A stretch of DNA of 8,640 nucleotides from Phycisphaeraceae bacterium (GTDB taxonomy: Bacteria > Planctomycetota > Phycisphaerae > Phycisphaerales > UBA1924), in contig WUAJ01000091.1 in NCBI GenBank assembly GCA_009827215.1, positions 1 through 8,640 on the forward strand. Reading direction: 5' to 3'. Below are positions 1 to 7,072 of the stretch, in pieces. The notes beneath the pieces are model-generated. The model searched no databases and was not told the origin of the DNA. It saw only the letters and a list, made by a program, of their open reading frames with translations. How positions within the stretch are numbered: position 1 is the first letter of the stretch; each line of letters starts with the position of its first letter. The position numbers and the translations under genes are program-made.

Positions 1-295
1 CAATGCCGCTCGATCGCTCGCTACGCTAGCCGCAGATGGGACCCTTGATCCAAAGACGATCGATGCGACTCTGTTTGCCAATGAACTGACGACTCGGGGA
101 CTCCCTGATCCGGATCTGCTGATCCGAACTGGTGGGGACTTTCGCGTGAGCAACTATTTGCTCTGGCAGATCAGCTACGCTGAGATTGCGGTGGTCGATG
201 AGCAATGGCCCGATTTCACGCGTGAGCGATTCTTTGAACTGATCAGCGATTTTGCGGGACGATCCAGAAGATTCGGGAACATTGATTCTCATTGA
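1..295 (+). CDS. uppS: Undecaprenyl diphosphate synthase, C-terminal part (5' end outside window)
   Basis: The reading frame starting at base 2 gives 97 residues and ends in TGA at 293-295. The enzyme is a cis-prenyltransferase that condenses isopentenyl diphosphate onto farnesyl diphosphate to make the C55 lipid carrier for peptidoglycan and other wall polymers, at the cytoplasmic face of the membrane. The visible part carries the family's most conserved block, DLLIRTGGDFRVSNYLLWQ, at fragment residues 38-56, then ISYAE and WPDF, and ends in SRRFGN. By recalled E. coli numbering, R42, R48 and S50 correspond to R194, R200 and S202, which bind the diphosphate, and E61 corresponds to the Mg ligand E213. 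One change is TGGD where E. coli has TGGE. The N-terminal catalytic Asp region is off the window. cdsA follows 56 bases downstream on the same strand, the common uppS-cdsA pairing. Confidence 0.97.
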   Translation, partial: NAARSLATLAADGTLDPKTIDATLFANELTTRGLPDPDLLIRTGGDFRVSNYLLWQISYAEIAVVDEQWPDFTRERFFELISDFAGRSRRFGNIDSH

Positions 296-351
296 GCAAG
301 TGGTTGCTGCTGGTCCGATTCTTATAGAGTTTTGGGCGAAAGTGCCATGAT

Positions 352-1293
352 TTGGCTATCCTTGATGCCGTGCTGAAGCATCGTTTGACATTTGGACCGA
401 TCCTGATCTTCTTGATCCTGCTCTTCTCCTGGCTCGATGAATGGGTCGATGGCTTGGAAGCTCCTGAATCGTTCCCGAAGGACACGATGCCTCCTGGGAT
501 CATTGTCGCGATGGTGTTAATTTTTGTCGGAGTGATGGGCGCTCGCGAGGTCGCTCGGATCCTGCGTGCGAAATCGGTCCAAATCGAGACCTGGTTCGCG
601 GCGTTGGTTTCGGTTGTCGGATTGCTCGTTGTCGGTCTCACGCCATCGGATTCGATCGGATCAACAGGGTTCGCCGTTGGGATCTCCTCAGTCGCGGCTT
701 CCTTTGTGCTTGGTCTGCTCTACGCGATCCGCTCCAAGCAGGTTGACGGTGCCATCTTTGTCGGTGCCGGGGTGCTGCTGATCCATGTGTACATGGGGAT
801 GATGCTTGGATTTTTGCTGTTGATCCGTAGGGAGTATTCCGTGTGGATGCTGCTGTGGGTGCTCGCGTGCGTTAAGTCTTGCGACATCGGTGCGTTCTTT
901 ACAGGTACGACCATCGGGAAGCACAAGCTCATCGAGTGGCTCTCTCCCAAAAAAACTTGGGAAGGGTTAATCGGAGGGTTGATTACATCCGGTGCGATCG
1001 GAGCACTGGGATTCTGGGCTCTGGGCGCTGCTGGATACGAGCAGTACAGCCCGTGGTGGGGGGCAGCACTCGGTGTGCTCTTCGGAGCGATTGGTCAAGC
1101 GGGGGATCTAACCGCGAGTCTGTTCAAGCGAGACGCCGGGATCAAGGATGCCGGTACGAGCGTGCCGGGATTCGGAGGCGTGCTGGATCTGATCGATTCT
1201 CCGATCTTGGTCGCTCCATTCGCGTACTGGGCGATCCGGATCGTGATGGATCTCTCTAGCTCAAGCGCGGTCCCGGGTTCTCTGGGTGGCTAA
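352..1293 (+). CDS. cdsA: Phosphatidate cytidylyltransferase (CDP-diglyceride synthase)
   Basis: This protein (313 residues from a TTG start) is an integral membrane enzyme that makes CDP-diacylglycerol from CTP and phosphatidate, the precursor of bacterial phospholipids. About eight hydrophobic stretches are visible, for example near 13-28, 49-63, 81-96, 107-125, 133-158, 164-175, 205-224 and 236-250. The catalytic C-terminal half has CDIGAFFTGTTIGKHK (177-192), SPKKTWEG (198-205) and GDLTASLFKRDAGIKD (251-266) followed by GFGGVLDLIDSP. The last block departs from the usual form: the ES of GDLxES is AS, the HGG histidine is Phe, and the DR arginine is Leu. Start choice is uncertain. TTG at 352 is the first in-frame start after a stop at 325. 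GTG at 367 would begin with LKHR and suits the membrane topology equally. Neither has a clear Shine-Dalgarno. It sits in one run with uppS and the next gene. Confidence 0.93.
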   Translation: MAILDAVLKHRLTFGPILIFLILLFSWLDEWVDGLEAPESFPKDTMPPGIIVAMVLIFVGVMGAREVARILRAKSVQIETWFAALVSVVGLLVVGLTPSDSIGSTGFAVGISSVAASFVLGLLYAIRSKQVDGAIFVGAGVLLIHVYMGMMLGFLLLIRREYSVWMLLWVLACVKSCDIGAFFTGTTIGKHKLIEWLSPKKTWEGLIGGLITSGAIGALGFWALGAAGYEQYSPWWGAALGVLFGAIGQAGDLTASLFKRDAGIKDAGTSVPGFGGVLDLIDSPILVAPFAYWAIRIVMDLSSSSAVPGSLGG

Positions 1294-1324
1294 ACTATTG
1301 GCATGACTACACCAACTGAGGTTC

Positions 1325-1330
1325 GGGAGG
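1325..1330 (+). promoter_or_regulatory. Ribosome binding site that sets the start at 1336
   Basis: GGGAGG lies 5 bases before the ATG at 1336, which is ideal spacing. An in-frame ATG at 1303 lacks a comparable site, so the shorter protein is preferred. Confidence 0.75.
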
Positions 1331-1335
1331 GTTGC

Positions 1336-2091
1336 ATGACAGTGACTTCAAAGTTGCTTGCCGTGTTCCGTGTTGATCAGCAGATCCAAGGTCTTCAGAC
1401 CAGGCTCCGAGGTGCGGAACGCTACCTCGCGGAACAAACCAAACAACTCGCATCGCTTGGTACCGAGAAAGATGCGATTGAGACCCAGCTCCGTCAGCTC
1501 AAAGCAAGTGAGTCCAACGCCGAGGGTGAGAGTCAGCGGATCGCTACACATATCGACGAACTCCGCGACAAGATGAACAACGCGACCTCCAACAAAGAAT
1601 ACAAAGCGTTCCTGTCGGAGGTCAACAACCTCAAAGAAATCCGATCCACACACGACGAGCAGGCGATCGAGTTCCTTGAGCAAATCGAAGCGCTCAACAT
1701 CAAGCTTGAAGAAGCGAACAAGAGTGTTGAAGAGCGTGAGAAGGTTCGTGAGATCGCTGAGCAGCAGCGTCAGGAGCGCTCCGATGAGATCGCCGAGAAG
1801 CTTGCTGAGTTGACATCCAAACGCGAACAACTCGTCAATGAGGTTCCGAAGGACGCGATGTCGATTTACGAGGAACTGCTTGAGTCACGAGGTGAGGACG
1901 CAATGGCGCCGCTGGAGATTGTGGACAAGAAACGCCACGAGTATGTCTGTGGCTCATCGATGATGACCGTTCCTGTCGAGATCGCGGCTTCACTGATCCA
2001 AGGTAAGCTCACACTCTCACCGAACGACGGCTGCATTCTCTACCTCACCCCAGATGCGGAAGAAGAACTCGCCGGGATGTTCAAGAAGTAA
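1336..2091 (+). CDS. Coiled-coil protein of the C4-type zinc ribbon family, with a degenerate ribbon
   Basis: The protein has 251 residues from the ATG at 1336. Residues from about 15 to 185 form a long charged coiled coil rich in Glu, Lys, Gln and Arg. The sequence NNATSNKEYKAFLSEV (81-96) matches the conserved 'NKEYxAL..E' hinge of the family often annotated as zinc ribbon domain protein (DUF164/zf-RING_7). The C-terminal 55 residues align with the ribbon by their ends: VCGSSMMTVP where the family has CxxCHMxxxP, and SPNDGCILYL where it has CxxCGRILYL. Of the four zinc cysteines only C205 is in place; the others are S208, S228 and D231. A second Cys, C233, sits where Arg is usual. Family function is not established; links to wall, division or nucleic-acid processes are unproven. 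It follows cdsA by 42 bases and probably shares its transcript. Its 3' end faces ruvB across 15 bases. Confidence 0.85.
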   Translation: MTVTSKLLAVFRVDQQIQGLQTRLRGAERYLAEQTKQLASLGTEKDAIETQLRQLKASESNAEGESQRIATHIDELRDKMNNATSNKEYKAFLSEVNNLKEIRSTHDEQAIEFLEQIEALNIKLEEANKSVEEREKVREIAEQQRQERSDEIAEKLAELTSKREQLVNEVPKDAMSIYEELLESRGEDAMAPLEIVDKKRHEYVCGSSMMTVPVEIAASLIQGKLTLSPNDGCILYLTPDAEEELAGMFKK

Positions 2092-2106
2092 GCGTTCCTT
2101 ACTGAA

Positions 2107-3165
2107 TCACAGACTGGGATTAAATAGATCCGAGTTGATCAGCTTGAGTCCGAGGTGTTCGCACGCGCGAGGCGTAATCTGTCGACCTCGCTTGGTGCGA
2201 GCGAGGAAACCTATTTGCAGCAGATAAGGTTCGACCACATCTTCGAGCGTTCCCGAGTCTTCGTTCATTGTGGCGCTGATCGCTTCAAGACCTACTGGTC
2301 CTCCGTCGAAGACGGAATGAATCGTCTTGAGGAAAGCACGATCAAGCTCGTCGAGCCCGAGGTGATCGATCCCTTCGAGTTCGAGCGCATCATCAACAAT
2401 CCCAGGATTTATCTTCGCATCATGGCGGACCATCGCGTAGTCTCGCACTCGACGCAGCAAGCGGTTCGCGATGCGAGGGGTGCCTCTGGATCGTGACGCG
2501 ATCGCTCCGAGCGCATCACTGGACGGCGTCTCCATCTGGAGCATCGATGATGATCGCTTGACGATGTGCATCAGATCCCGATCGTCATAGTACTTGAGGT
2601 GGTGCACTAATCCGAATCGCGAACGCAACGGCGATGACAACAATCCAGCTCGCGTAGTCGCACCAAGGAGCGTAAACGGGGCGCACTTGATCTGCACTGT
2701 ACGAGCATTGAGTCCTGTGTCGAGACAAATATCGATCTTGAAATCTTCCATCGCGGGATAGATGAACTCCTCAACCGCGATTGGGAGTCTGTGAATCTCA
2801 TCGATGAACAGAACATCACCTGGTCCGAGACGAGTGAGTGCGGCGACAAGGTCGGTTCCTCTCGCGAGCGCCGGTCCTGAAGTGACATGCAGATTGGTCC
2901 CAAGCTCGTTTGCGATGACATGCGCGAGCGTGGTTTTCCCGAGTCCTGGAGGGCCGTGGAGGAGGACATGTTCGAGGTGCTCGCGTGGTTCGTCGTCACC
3001 CTTCGCTTCTTGACGCGCTTGCACGGCTTGAACAGCGATCAGCACACGCTCCACGAGTTCCGCTTGTCCGATGTACTCATTGAGCGACTTGGGACGCAGC
3101 GCCCAGTTGGTCTGATCCTCGATCTCGGACATCGGTGAAGACGAAATGAGGCGTTCAGTGCTCAT
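2107..3165 (-). CDS. ruvB: Holliday junction branch migration ATPase RuvB
   Basis: This 352-residue protein is close to the usual 330-350. RuvB is the AAA+ motor that, with RuvA, drives branch migration of Holliday junctions in recombinational repair. Visible elements in order: the N-terminal ALRPKSLNEYIGQ (22-34), Walker A GPPGLGKTT (71-79), Walker B VLFIDEIHR (118-126), the RuvA-contacting beta-hairpin region around 154-166, sensor 1 LLGATTRAG (166-174), the arginine-finger block SPLRSRFG (178-185), sensor 2 RGTPRIANRLLRR (227-239), and the winged-helix domain with GGPVGLEAI (288-296) and PYLLQIGFLARTKRGR (313-328). Every key motif is intact. No ruvA or ruvC is adjacent; its neighbours are an unrelated peptidase and, convergently, the coiled-coil gene. 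The ATG at 3165 has no Shine-Dalgarno, but a -10-like box lies seven bases upstream, suggesting a leaderless transcript. An ATG 33 bases further in also lacks a ribosome binding site. Confidence 0.98.
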   Translation of the reverse strand: MSTERLISSSPMSEIEDQTNWALRPKSLNEYIGQAELVERVLIAVQAVQARQEAKGDDEPREHLEHVLLHGPPGLGKTTLAHVIANELGTNLHVTSGPALARGTDLVAALTRLGPGDVLFIDEIHRLPIAVEEFIYPAMEDFKIDICLDTGLNARTVQIKCAPFTLLGATTRAGLLSSPLRSRFGLVHHLKYYDDRDLMHIVKRSSSMLQMETPSSDALGAIASRSRGTPRIANRLLRRVRDYAMVRHDAKINPGIVDDALELEGIDHLGLDELDRAFLKTIHSVFDGGPVGLEAISATMNEDSGTLEDVVEPYLLQIGFLARTKRGRQITPRACEHLGLKLINSDLFNPSL

Positions 3166-3172
3166 GGCGGAG

Positions 3173-3178
3173 ATTGTA
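3173..3178 (-). promoter_or_regulatory. Candidate -10 box of ruvB (leaderless start)
   Basis: On the minus strand TACAAT is followed by seven bases and then the ruvB ATG, so transcription would begin at or next to the start codon. No good -35 box is seen at 16-18 bases, so an activator or another sigma factor may be involved. I see no SOS box that I recognise. Confidence 0.45.
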
Positions 3179-3230
3179 TCGGCGTTTGTTCGTGCTTTGG
3201 GTGAATCTGACCGAGATTAGGCGGTTTTGC

Positions 3231-3264
3231 GCACAAAGAAGGGGATCGATTGCTCGATCCCCTT
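3231..3264 (-). terminator. Intrinsic terminator of the M28 peptidase gene
   Basis: There is a perfect 11-bp inverted repeat, AAGGGGATCGA at 3239-3249 and TCGATCCCCTT at 3254-3264. Read on the minus strand the 4-base loop is GCAA, a stable GNRA tetraloop, and the stem is followed by a modestly T-rich stretch (CTTTGTG). It lies 23 bases past the peptidase stop and upstream of ruvB, so it should separate the two transcripts. Confidence 0.75.
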
Positions 3265-3287
3265 CGGAAAGACATTTGATGCTTCTG

Positions 3288-5411
3288 TTAATGATCGTGT
3301 TCCTGGTCATCCTGGTCCAGATCGTCGTGGAAGCAGTTGTGCGCGGATCCGATCGGTTCCAGATTCCGCTCAATTGTTGCTTCGTCTGAGTAGATCAGTC
3401 CATCGCGGGGCAGCAGCTCAGGAGCGTTCGCGAGGTTGAATGCGACGATCGCCATATTCGTTGCGGATTGAACGAGGTATTCTTCGATCGCTTCGTCGTA
3501 ACGATCGTTCTGGGTGTGCCACGAATGGCGATAGTTTGCTCGTCCGGTCTCATCCCAGAAGAATCCAGGGACTCCAGCACGGATGAATGACGCGTGGTCA
3601 GATCCGCTGTGGGTGACGATCTCGCCTCCGGTTGGACGGACATTGACATTCATGTACCCAGCGAGTTTGTCATTGTCAGGATCATCATCATTCATCGCCG
3701 CGTCATAATCAGTCTTCGAGAAGAACACGCCGTTGGTCGGAGAGGATGCGGTCGCAAGATATTCAACCATGTAATCCGCGGCTGGCATTCCGCCTTGATA
3801 GTTGGTTCCGCCGTCATCAACAAATGCCGCGGAGATGTTGTTGAGTTCTTCCTCGCTCAGTGAGTTCACATATGACTTTGAGCCGTGAAGTCCTTGTTCT
3901 TCACCACCCCAGAGTGCGATCCGGATCGTGCGTTCAGGTCGAACGCCGGACTCCATGATGATGCGAGCTGCTTCGGTGACTACTGCAGATCCAGTCGCGT
4001 TGTCGACTGCACCCATCGAACCTGGGCCATCCCACGAATCAATGTGTGCGGAGATGATGACGACCTGTTCTGGGTATTTGGTGCCTGGGATATCCGCGAT
4101 GACATTGTACAGCGGGAATGGACCTGCCGTAATTTTGTGATCGAGATCGAACTCGACTTCGATATCCAGTCCTTCAGCGAGTCTAGCGGTGATGAAGTCG
4201 TAATCGCTCTGACGGATGTTGACCTCGGCATCGACTGGGTAATCGCTTGCTTTACGCTCGCGCCAGTTGTTTGCTGATGTGGTCCAGACACGCTCGTCCT
4301 TGGAGCTGGACACGAATCCAGCTGGATTCTCAGCAAGCACAGCCGCGAGTGCATTGATGCGCTCGCGTTCGATGCGATCTTCTTCTGACACAACGGAGGA
4401 GTCACTGAGGGTGAACTCGATTGGGTATTCCTTTCCTGAAGAGGAAACGGAAACACCTTGAGCGCTGTTGCCGTCGAATGTCATTGAGATGGTGGAGGTT
4501 CCCATCGAGTGGGTCCACTTGAACGAGATGCTGTCGCCGTCTCTTGCTGCATTTTCGATTGGACCTTCTGCGAATCCTTCGATGCTCATGGATCCAGTGA
4601 TCGAGTCTCCAGATTCATCGAGTGTGAAGCTCGCAGGGATCTTGGAACCGTTGTAATCAAAAGAACCTTCCCATGCAGAATCGTCCTCAGCGGCAACTTG
4701 GGTATCTACTTTCTGAGTCAACTCGTGAGTGCCTTTACGGATTTCGTGCCGTTCATCGAAGCGATCACGCATCAAGTATCCGGTGGAACGGATGCCTCCT
4801 TTGCCCCCATAGTTTGGCTGGATCATCACCCAAGCGTCGCTGTAGCTGCCACGGTTTTCTTCGTACTCGAACATGGTGCTTGGAAGGAATGCGACATGAC
4901 CGCTGACTGGACCGTCTGTGCCGGGAGACCATGAGAGTGTCGAGAACTCCATGGATCGCATTTCTTTGCGTTCGCCGTCTTCATCGATTGATGTGGAGAA
5001 GATCTTTCCGCTGGATGGTCCGCGATCGAATCGGGTTTCGTGCATGCCGTACTCGTCCATGCGTGCGTTGTCGAGTCCCCAGCCTTGCAGTTGCTCGACA
5101 GCCCATCGTTGTGCATTCTGTAGTCGTGTGGATCCGGTGAGTCGTGGTCCGTATTCGAGTGTGTACACACGCAGGATGTCCATAACCTGCGAGTTGTACT
5201 TCCCTTCTTGGATAATGGCGTTGTTGGATCTCGAGTCACCCATCGGGATGTCAGGGACATCGACTTGCTCTCCGTCAATGATCGCGTAGCTTCCGCTTGA
5301 GTTGTAGCTGTGAGCGCGGGGTGTCGATTCGCAGCCTGCGAGGGTTAGTGCCAATCCTGCGGCGGCGATTAGGGTGCACGAAGTCGTAAAGTGATTCGGG
5401 TTGATGAACAT
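3288..5411 (-). CDS. Secreted M28-family zinc aminopeptidase lipoprotein with PA-like and extra beta-rich insert
   Basis: The protein has 707 residues from ATG 5411, chosen because AAGGAG sits five bases upstream and a lipoprotein signal follows (lipobox LAGC, modified Cys 27, then Glu 28). It should be lipid-anchored outside the cytoplasmic membrane. The catalytic domain (about 430-660) has every M28 metal motif: SAHIDSWD (H456), GAVDNATG (D470), WGGEEQGLHGS (base E504, ligand E505), DDGGTN (probably D533) and SWHTQNDRYD (H632). The spacing resembles the carboxypeptidase Q / aminopeptidase branch, so amino-acid or short-peptide release from exogenous protein is likely. Residues 165-380 hold a PA-like cap that is interrupted at about 243-340 by a beta-rich segment with alternating WEGSF, ITGSMS and ISFKW motifs. 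Residues 574-581 (NDDDPDND) look like an acidic metal-binding loop. The C-terminal 17 residues are rich in Asp and His. It has its own likely promoter and terminator. Confidence 0.9.
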   Translation of the reverse strand: MFINPNHFTTSCTLIAAAGLALTLAGCESTPRAHSYNSSGSYAIIDGEQVDVPDIPMGDSRSNNAIIQEGKYNSQVMDILRVYTLEYGPRLTGSTRLQNAQRWAVEQLQGWGLDNARMDEYGMHETRFDRGPSSGKIFSTSIDEDGERKEMRSMEFSTLSWSPGTDGPVSGHVAFLPSTMFEYEENRGSYSDAWVMIQPNYGGKGGIRSTGYLMRDRFDERHEIRKGTHELTQKVDTQVAAEDDSAWEGSFDYNGSKIPASFTLDESGDSITGSMSIEGFAEGPIENAARDGDSISFKWTHSMGTSTISMTFDGNSAQGVSVSSSGKEYPIEFTLSDSSVVSEEDRIERERINALAAVLAENPAGFVSSSKDERVWTTSANNWRERKASDYPVDAEVNIRQSDYDFITARLAEGLDIEVEFDLDHKITAGPFPLYNVIADIPGTKYPEQVVIISAHIDSWDGPGSMGAVDNATGSAVVTEAARIIMESGVRPERTIRIALWGGEEQGLHGSKSYVNSLSEEELNNISAAFVDDGGTNYQGGMPAADYMVEYLATASSPTNGVFFSKTDYDAAMNDDDPDNDKLAGYMNVNVRPTGGEIVTHSGSDHASFIRAGVPGFFWDETGRANYRHSWHTQNDRYDEAIEEYLVQSATNMAIVAFNLANAPELLPRDGLIYSDEATIERNLEPIGSAHNCFHDDLDQDDQEHDH

Positions 5412-5416
5412 CAACG

Positions 5417-5423
5417 CTCCTTC
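5417..5423 (-). promoter_or_regulatory. Ribosome binding site that sets the peptidase start
   Basis: On the minus strand GAAGGAG lies five bases before ATG 5411. The open frame continues 35 codons upstream, but only this start puts the lipoprotein signal at the N-terminus. Confidence 0.8.
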
Positions 5424-5481
5424 GGTGTTCTGGTGTATTTGCGGCTGATCGCGTGAGAATCCAAGCGATTGCTGATGAGAC

Positions 5482-5490
5482 ATCATACCA
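5482..5490 (-). promoter_or_regulatory. Candidate extended -10 promoter of the peptidase gene
   Basis: The minus strand reads TGGTATGAT, an extended -10 (TGn plus TATGAT, five of six to consensus). It gives a leader of about 65 bases to ATG 5411. No convincing -35 is present, as is common for extended -10 promoters. Confidence 0.45.
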
Positions 5491-5512
5491 GAAAGAGCGA
5501 TTGAAGATGCGA

Positions 5513-5534
5513 CCAAGTCTCAATTGAGAATTGG
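5513..5534. promoter_or_regulatory. 22-bp imperfect dyad, possible operator
   Basis: The core CTCAATTGAG is a perfect palindrome flanked, after two unmatched bases on each side, by CCAA and TTGG. The 12-bp centre TCTCAATTGAGA is also perfectly symmetric. It lies 23 bases upstream of the candidate -10 box, covering the -35 region of the peptidase promoter. It would not make a good terminator for the gene ending at 5546, because its symmetry leaves no sensible loop and no T-run follows. Confidence 0.4.
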
Positions 5535-5545
5535 ATTCTATTTGC

Positions 5546-6982
5546 TCACTGCAGCGGGAGTCCCTTGCGTTTCCATAGTGAGAGCAAGCGATCGAGAGTG
5601 ATTGGTTCCCAGAGTCGTTTGTTGGAGAGGCGTACACGCATGATCTCGCCTTTCGCGTTGAACTGCGTGGTTGATGGAGGAGAGTCTGGTGAGGACTTGG
5701 TTGTGATGTTCAAAAGTCCAGGTGCTTGCGGGGGTTGCTCCGCGATGTCCCAGCGGAGTGTCACGGAGTTGGAGATCGGGTTGTATGCGTAGGACGCGAA
5801 GTCGCCTTGGATTTGTTTGTGCGCGATGAGTGATCCGATGAGGTACGACTGAACCTGTGTGATGTACCCCTCTTCAGGGATGAAGGGTGAGACGGTGGTG
5901 GGTGCCGCGGCGCCATCGACGGCGGTGATAGAGAGCTTGCCTCCAATTCGCGCACCTGTGACTGATGAAACACGCGGCTCGGCAGCTCTTGATCCCTTGG
6001 GTTGGTTCTCGTCTTTCAGAGTCATTTTGATGGTCCAGTACTCTTCTTCGCCATCGAGGGACATGTAGAAGATCGCACGCGAGTCGATCCGCATTCCTGA
6101 ATCAAGAGCCATGGAATCAATCTGGACGAGGTATCCGAGCTTGCGATCGTCGCTGCTCCAGTTCTCGCGAGCTTTGGTTCCAAGTTCACCCTTGTAACCT
6201 GACCATGATCGGACTCGGCGATAGCCGTGCTCAGTCGCGTCCATGTCATCTCCGGAAACAGCGGGGGTGTAGAGGCGTTCCCAGCGTTCGCCGTTCTTTC
6301 CAGTCAGCACCGCGTCGTAGTCGTCGATCGTGAGCTGGTTAAGCAGCGATTGCATCGCTTGGAATCCCGCGGCTCGTTTGAGGGTTTCGGAGGACATCTC
6401 CTGGAGATCCATGCTTGCGATGGTGGTTTCGTACATCACGCGACCGATCTCGAATCGCTCGTCGCTCGCCTCGACGGTGTAGTCGTACACGAGGAAGGTG
6501 TTGGGTTTGTGTCCGAAAATAGTGATCCCTCGATAGATCGGAGGAGCGGACTGTGTGCGTCCAGGCACGCGGACATAGATGCGATGTCCTGTCCAGATCC
6601 CTGCTCGGAGTGCAGGTTGCTCCGAAATCAGTTCAGCGCCGGGGGCTTTGAGGAGTTGATCGCGGATGCTTTGGGCCGCTTCGAGTGAAGTCAGTTCGGC
6701 GTTGGTGGTCCGCTGTTCCTTGACGATGATGGTCCCGAGGTCTGCAGGGAGCGCGATACCTGTGCTCGTAGAAGTTCCGATCCGGACAGTCTCCGCTTGG
6801 GCTCCTTTGGGGAGATTCAGTGTGAGACCAATGGAGTCAATCGTGATCGGATCGATCTCCATCTCGGTCAGGTCGGCTGATACCGGCTCGTTTGTGGGTG
6901 TTTGGGCAATGGTCAGTGTGCTGAGTAGGCATACAAAGCTCAGGACTGAGAAGAATCGGAGTTGGTGGCTTGGTCTGAGCAT
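5546..6982 (-). CDS. Unrecognised secreted protein, 478 residues
   Basis: I do not recognise the family. From ATG 6982 the protein opens with a typical signal peptide: a basic start (MLRPSHQLR), a hydrophobic core at 10-25 and a likely cleavage near TIA-QTP. The mature part has no cysteine and no membrane segment, so a periplasmic or secreted soluble protein is likely. Residues 45-192 (IGLTLNLPKG to MYETTIASM) look like a compact alpha/beta domain whose layout recalls the PsbP/Mog1-like fold, which is an inference from pattern only. Residues 215-478 contain a Trp-, Tyr- and charge-rich beta-like region (YRRVRSWSGYKGELG at 254-268; SLDGEEEYWTIKMTLK at 308-323), and the end is basic. In-frame starts at 7051, 7060 and 7069 would add an N-terminus that hides the signal and would overlap the promoter, so they are disfavoured. 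The peptidase gene follows 134 bases downstream on the same strand. Confidence 0.82.
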   Translation of the reverse strand: MLRPSHQLRFFSVLSFVCLLSTLTIAQTPTNEPVSADLTEMEIDPITIDSIGLTLNLPKGAQAETVRIGTSTSTGIALPADLGTIIVKEQRTTNAELTSLEAAQSIRDQLLKAPGAELISEQPALRAGIWTGHRIYVRVPGRTQSAPPIYRGITIFGHKPNTFLVYDYTVEASDERFEIGRVMYETTIASMDLQEMSSETLKRAAGFQAMQSLLNQLTIDDYDAVLTGKNGERWERLYTPAVSGDDMDATEHGYRRVRSWSGYKGELGTKARENWSSDDRKLGYLVQIDSMALDSGMRIDSRAIFYMSLDGEEEYWTIKMTLKDENQPKGSRAAEPRVSSVTGARIGGKLSITAVDGAAAPTTVSPFIPEEGYITQVQSYLIGSLIAHKQIQGDFASYAYNPISNSVTLRWDIAEQPPQAPGLLNITTKSSPDSPPSTTQFNAKGEIMRVRLSNKRLWEPITLDRLLSLWKRKGLPLQ

Positions 6983-7040
6983 TTCGTTTCTCGCGGATTT
7001 GGTCGTGGTCGTTGGAGTCTTGTTTCGGCTCAATTGCTCA

Positions 7041-7069
7041 CGAATATTCATACGGAGCATACGGCTCAA
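7041..7069 (-). promoter_or_regulatory. Candidate promoter of the unrecognised secreted protein gene
   Basis: The minus strand has TTGAGC (7064-7069), a 17-base spacer, and TATTCG (7041-7046). Transcription would start near 7034, about 50 bases before ATG 6982. This also argues against the upstream in-frame starts. The -10 is weak. Confidence 0.4.
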
Positions 7070-7072
7070 TGG

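Noticed and set aside
323..328. TATAGA as a cdsA promoter -10 box
   Set aside because: No acceptable -35 box at 16-18 bases; transcription with uppS explains the gene more simply.
347..376. ATG at 347 as the cdsA start
   Set aside because: It is out of frame and meets a stop after nine codons.
1348..1830. Open frame of 160 codons on the minus strand opposite the coiled-coil gene
   Set aside because: It is the low-complexity Leu/Phe-rich mirror of a Glu/Lys-rich coiled coil. The plus-strand gene has a family match and an ideal ribosome binding site.
2087..2103. Hairpin AGTAAG / CTTACT as a bidirectional terminator between the convergent genes
   Set aside because: Only six mostly A-T pairs, no T-run on either side, and it overlaps a stop codon; too weak to call.
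5412..5516. 35-codon N-terminal extension of the peptidase
   Set aside because: It would bury the lipoprotein signal, and the strong ribosome binding site at 5417-5423 points to ATG 5411. It would also put the start upstream of the predicted promoter.
6983..7069. Upstream starts (7051, 7060, 7069) for the secreted protein
   Set aside because: They place about 25 polar residues before the signal peptide, have no ribosome binding site and overlap the predicted promoter.
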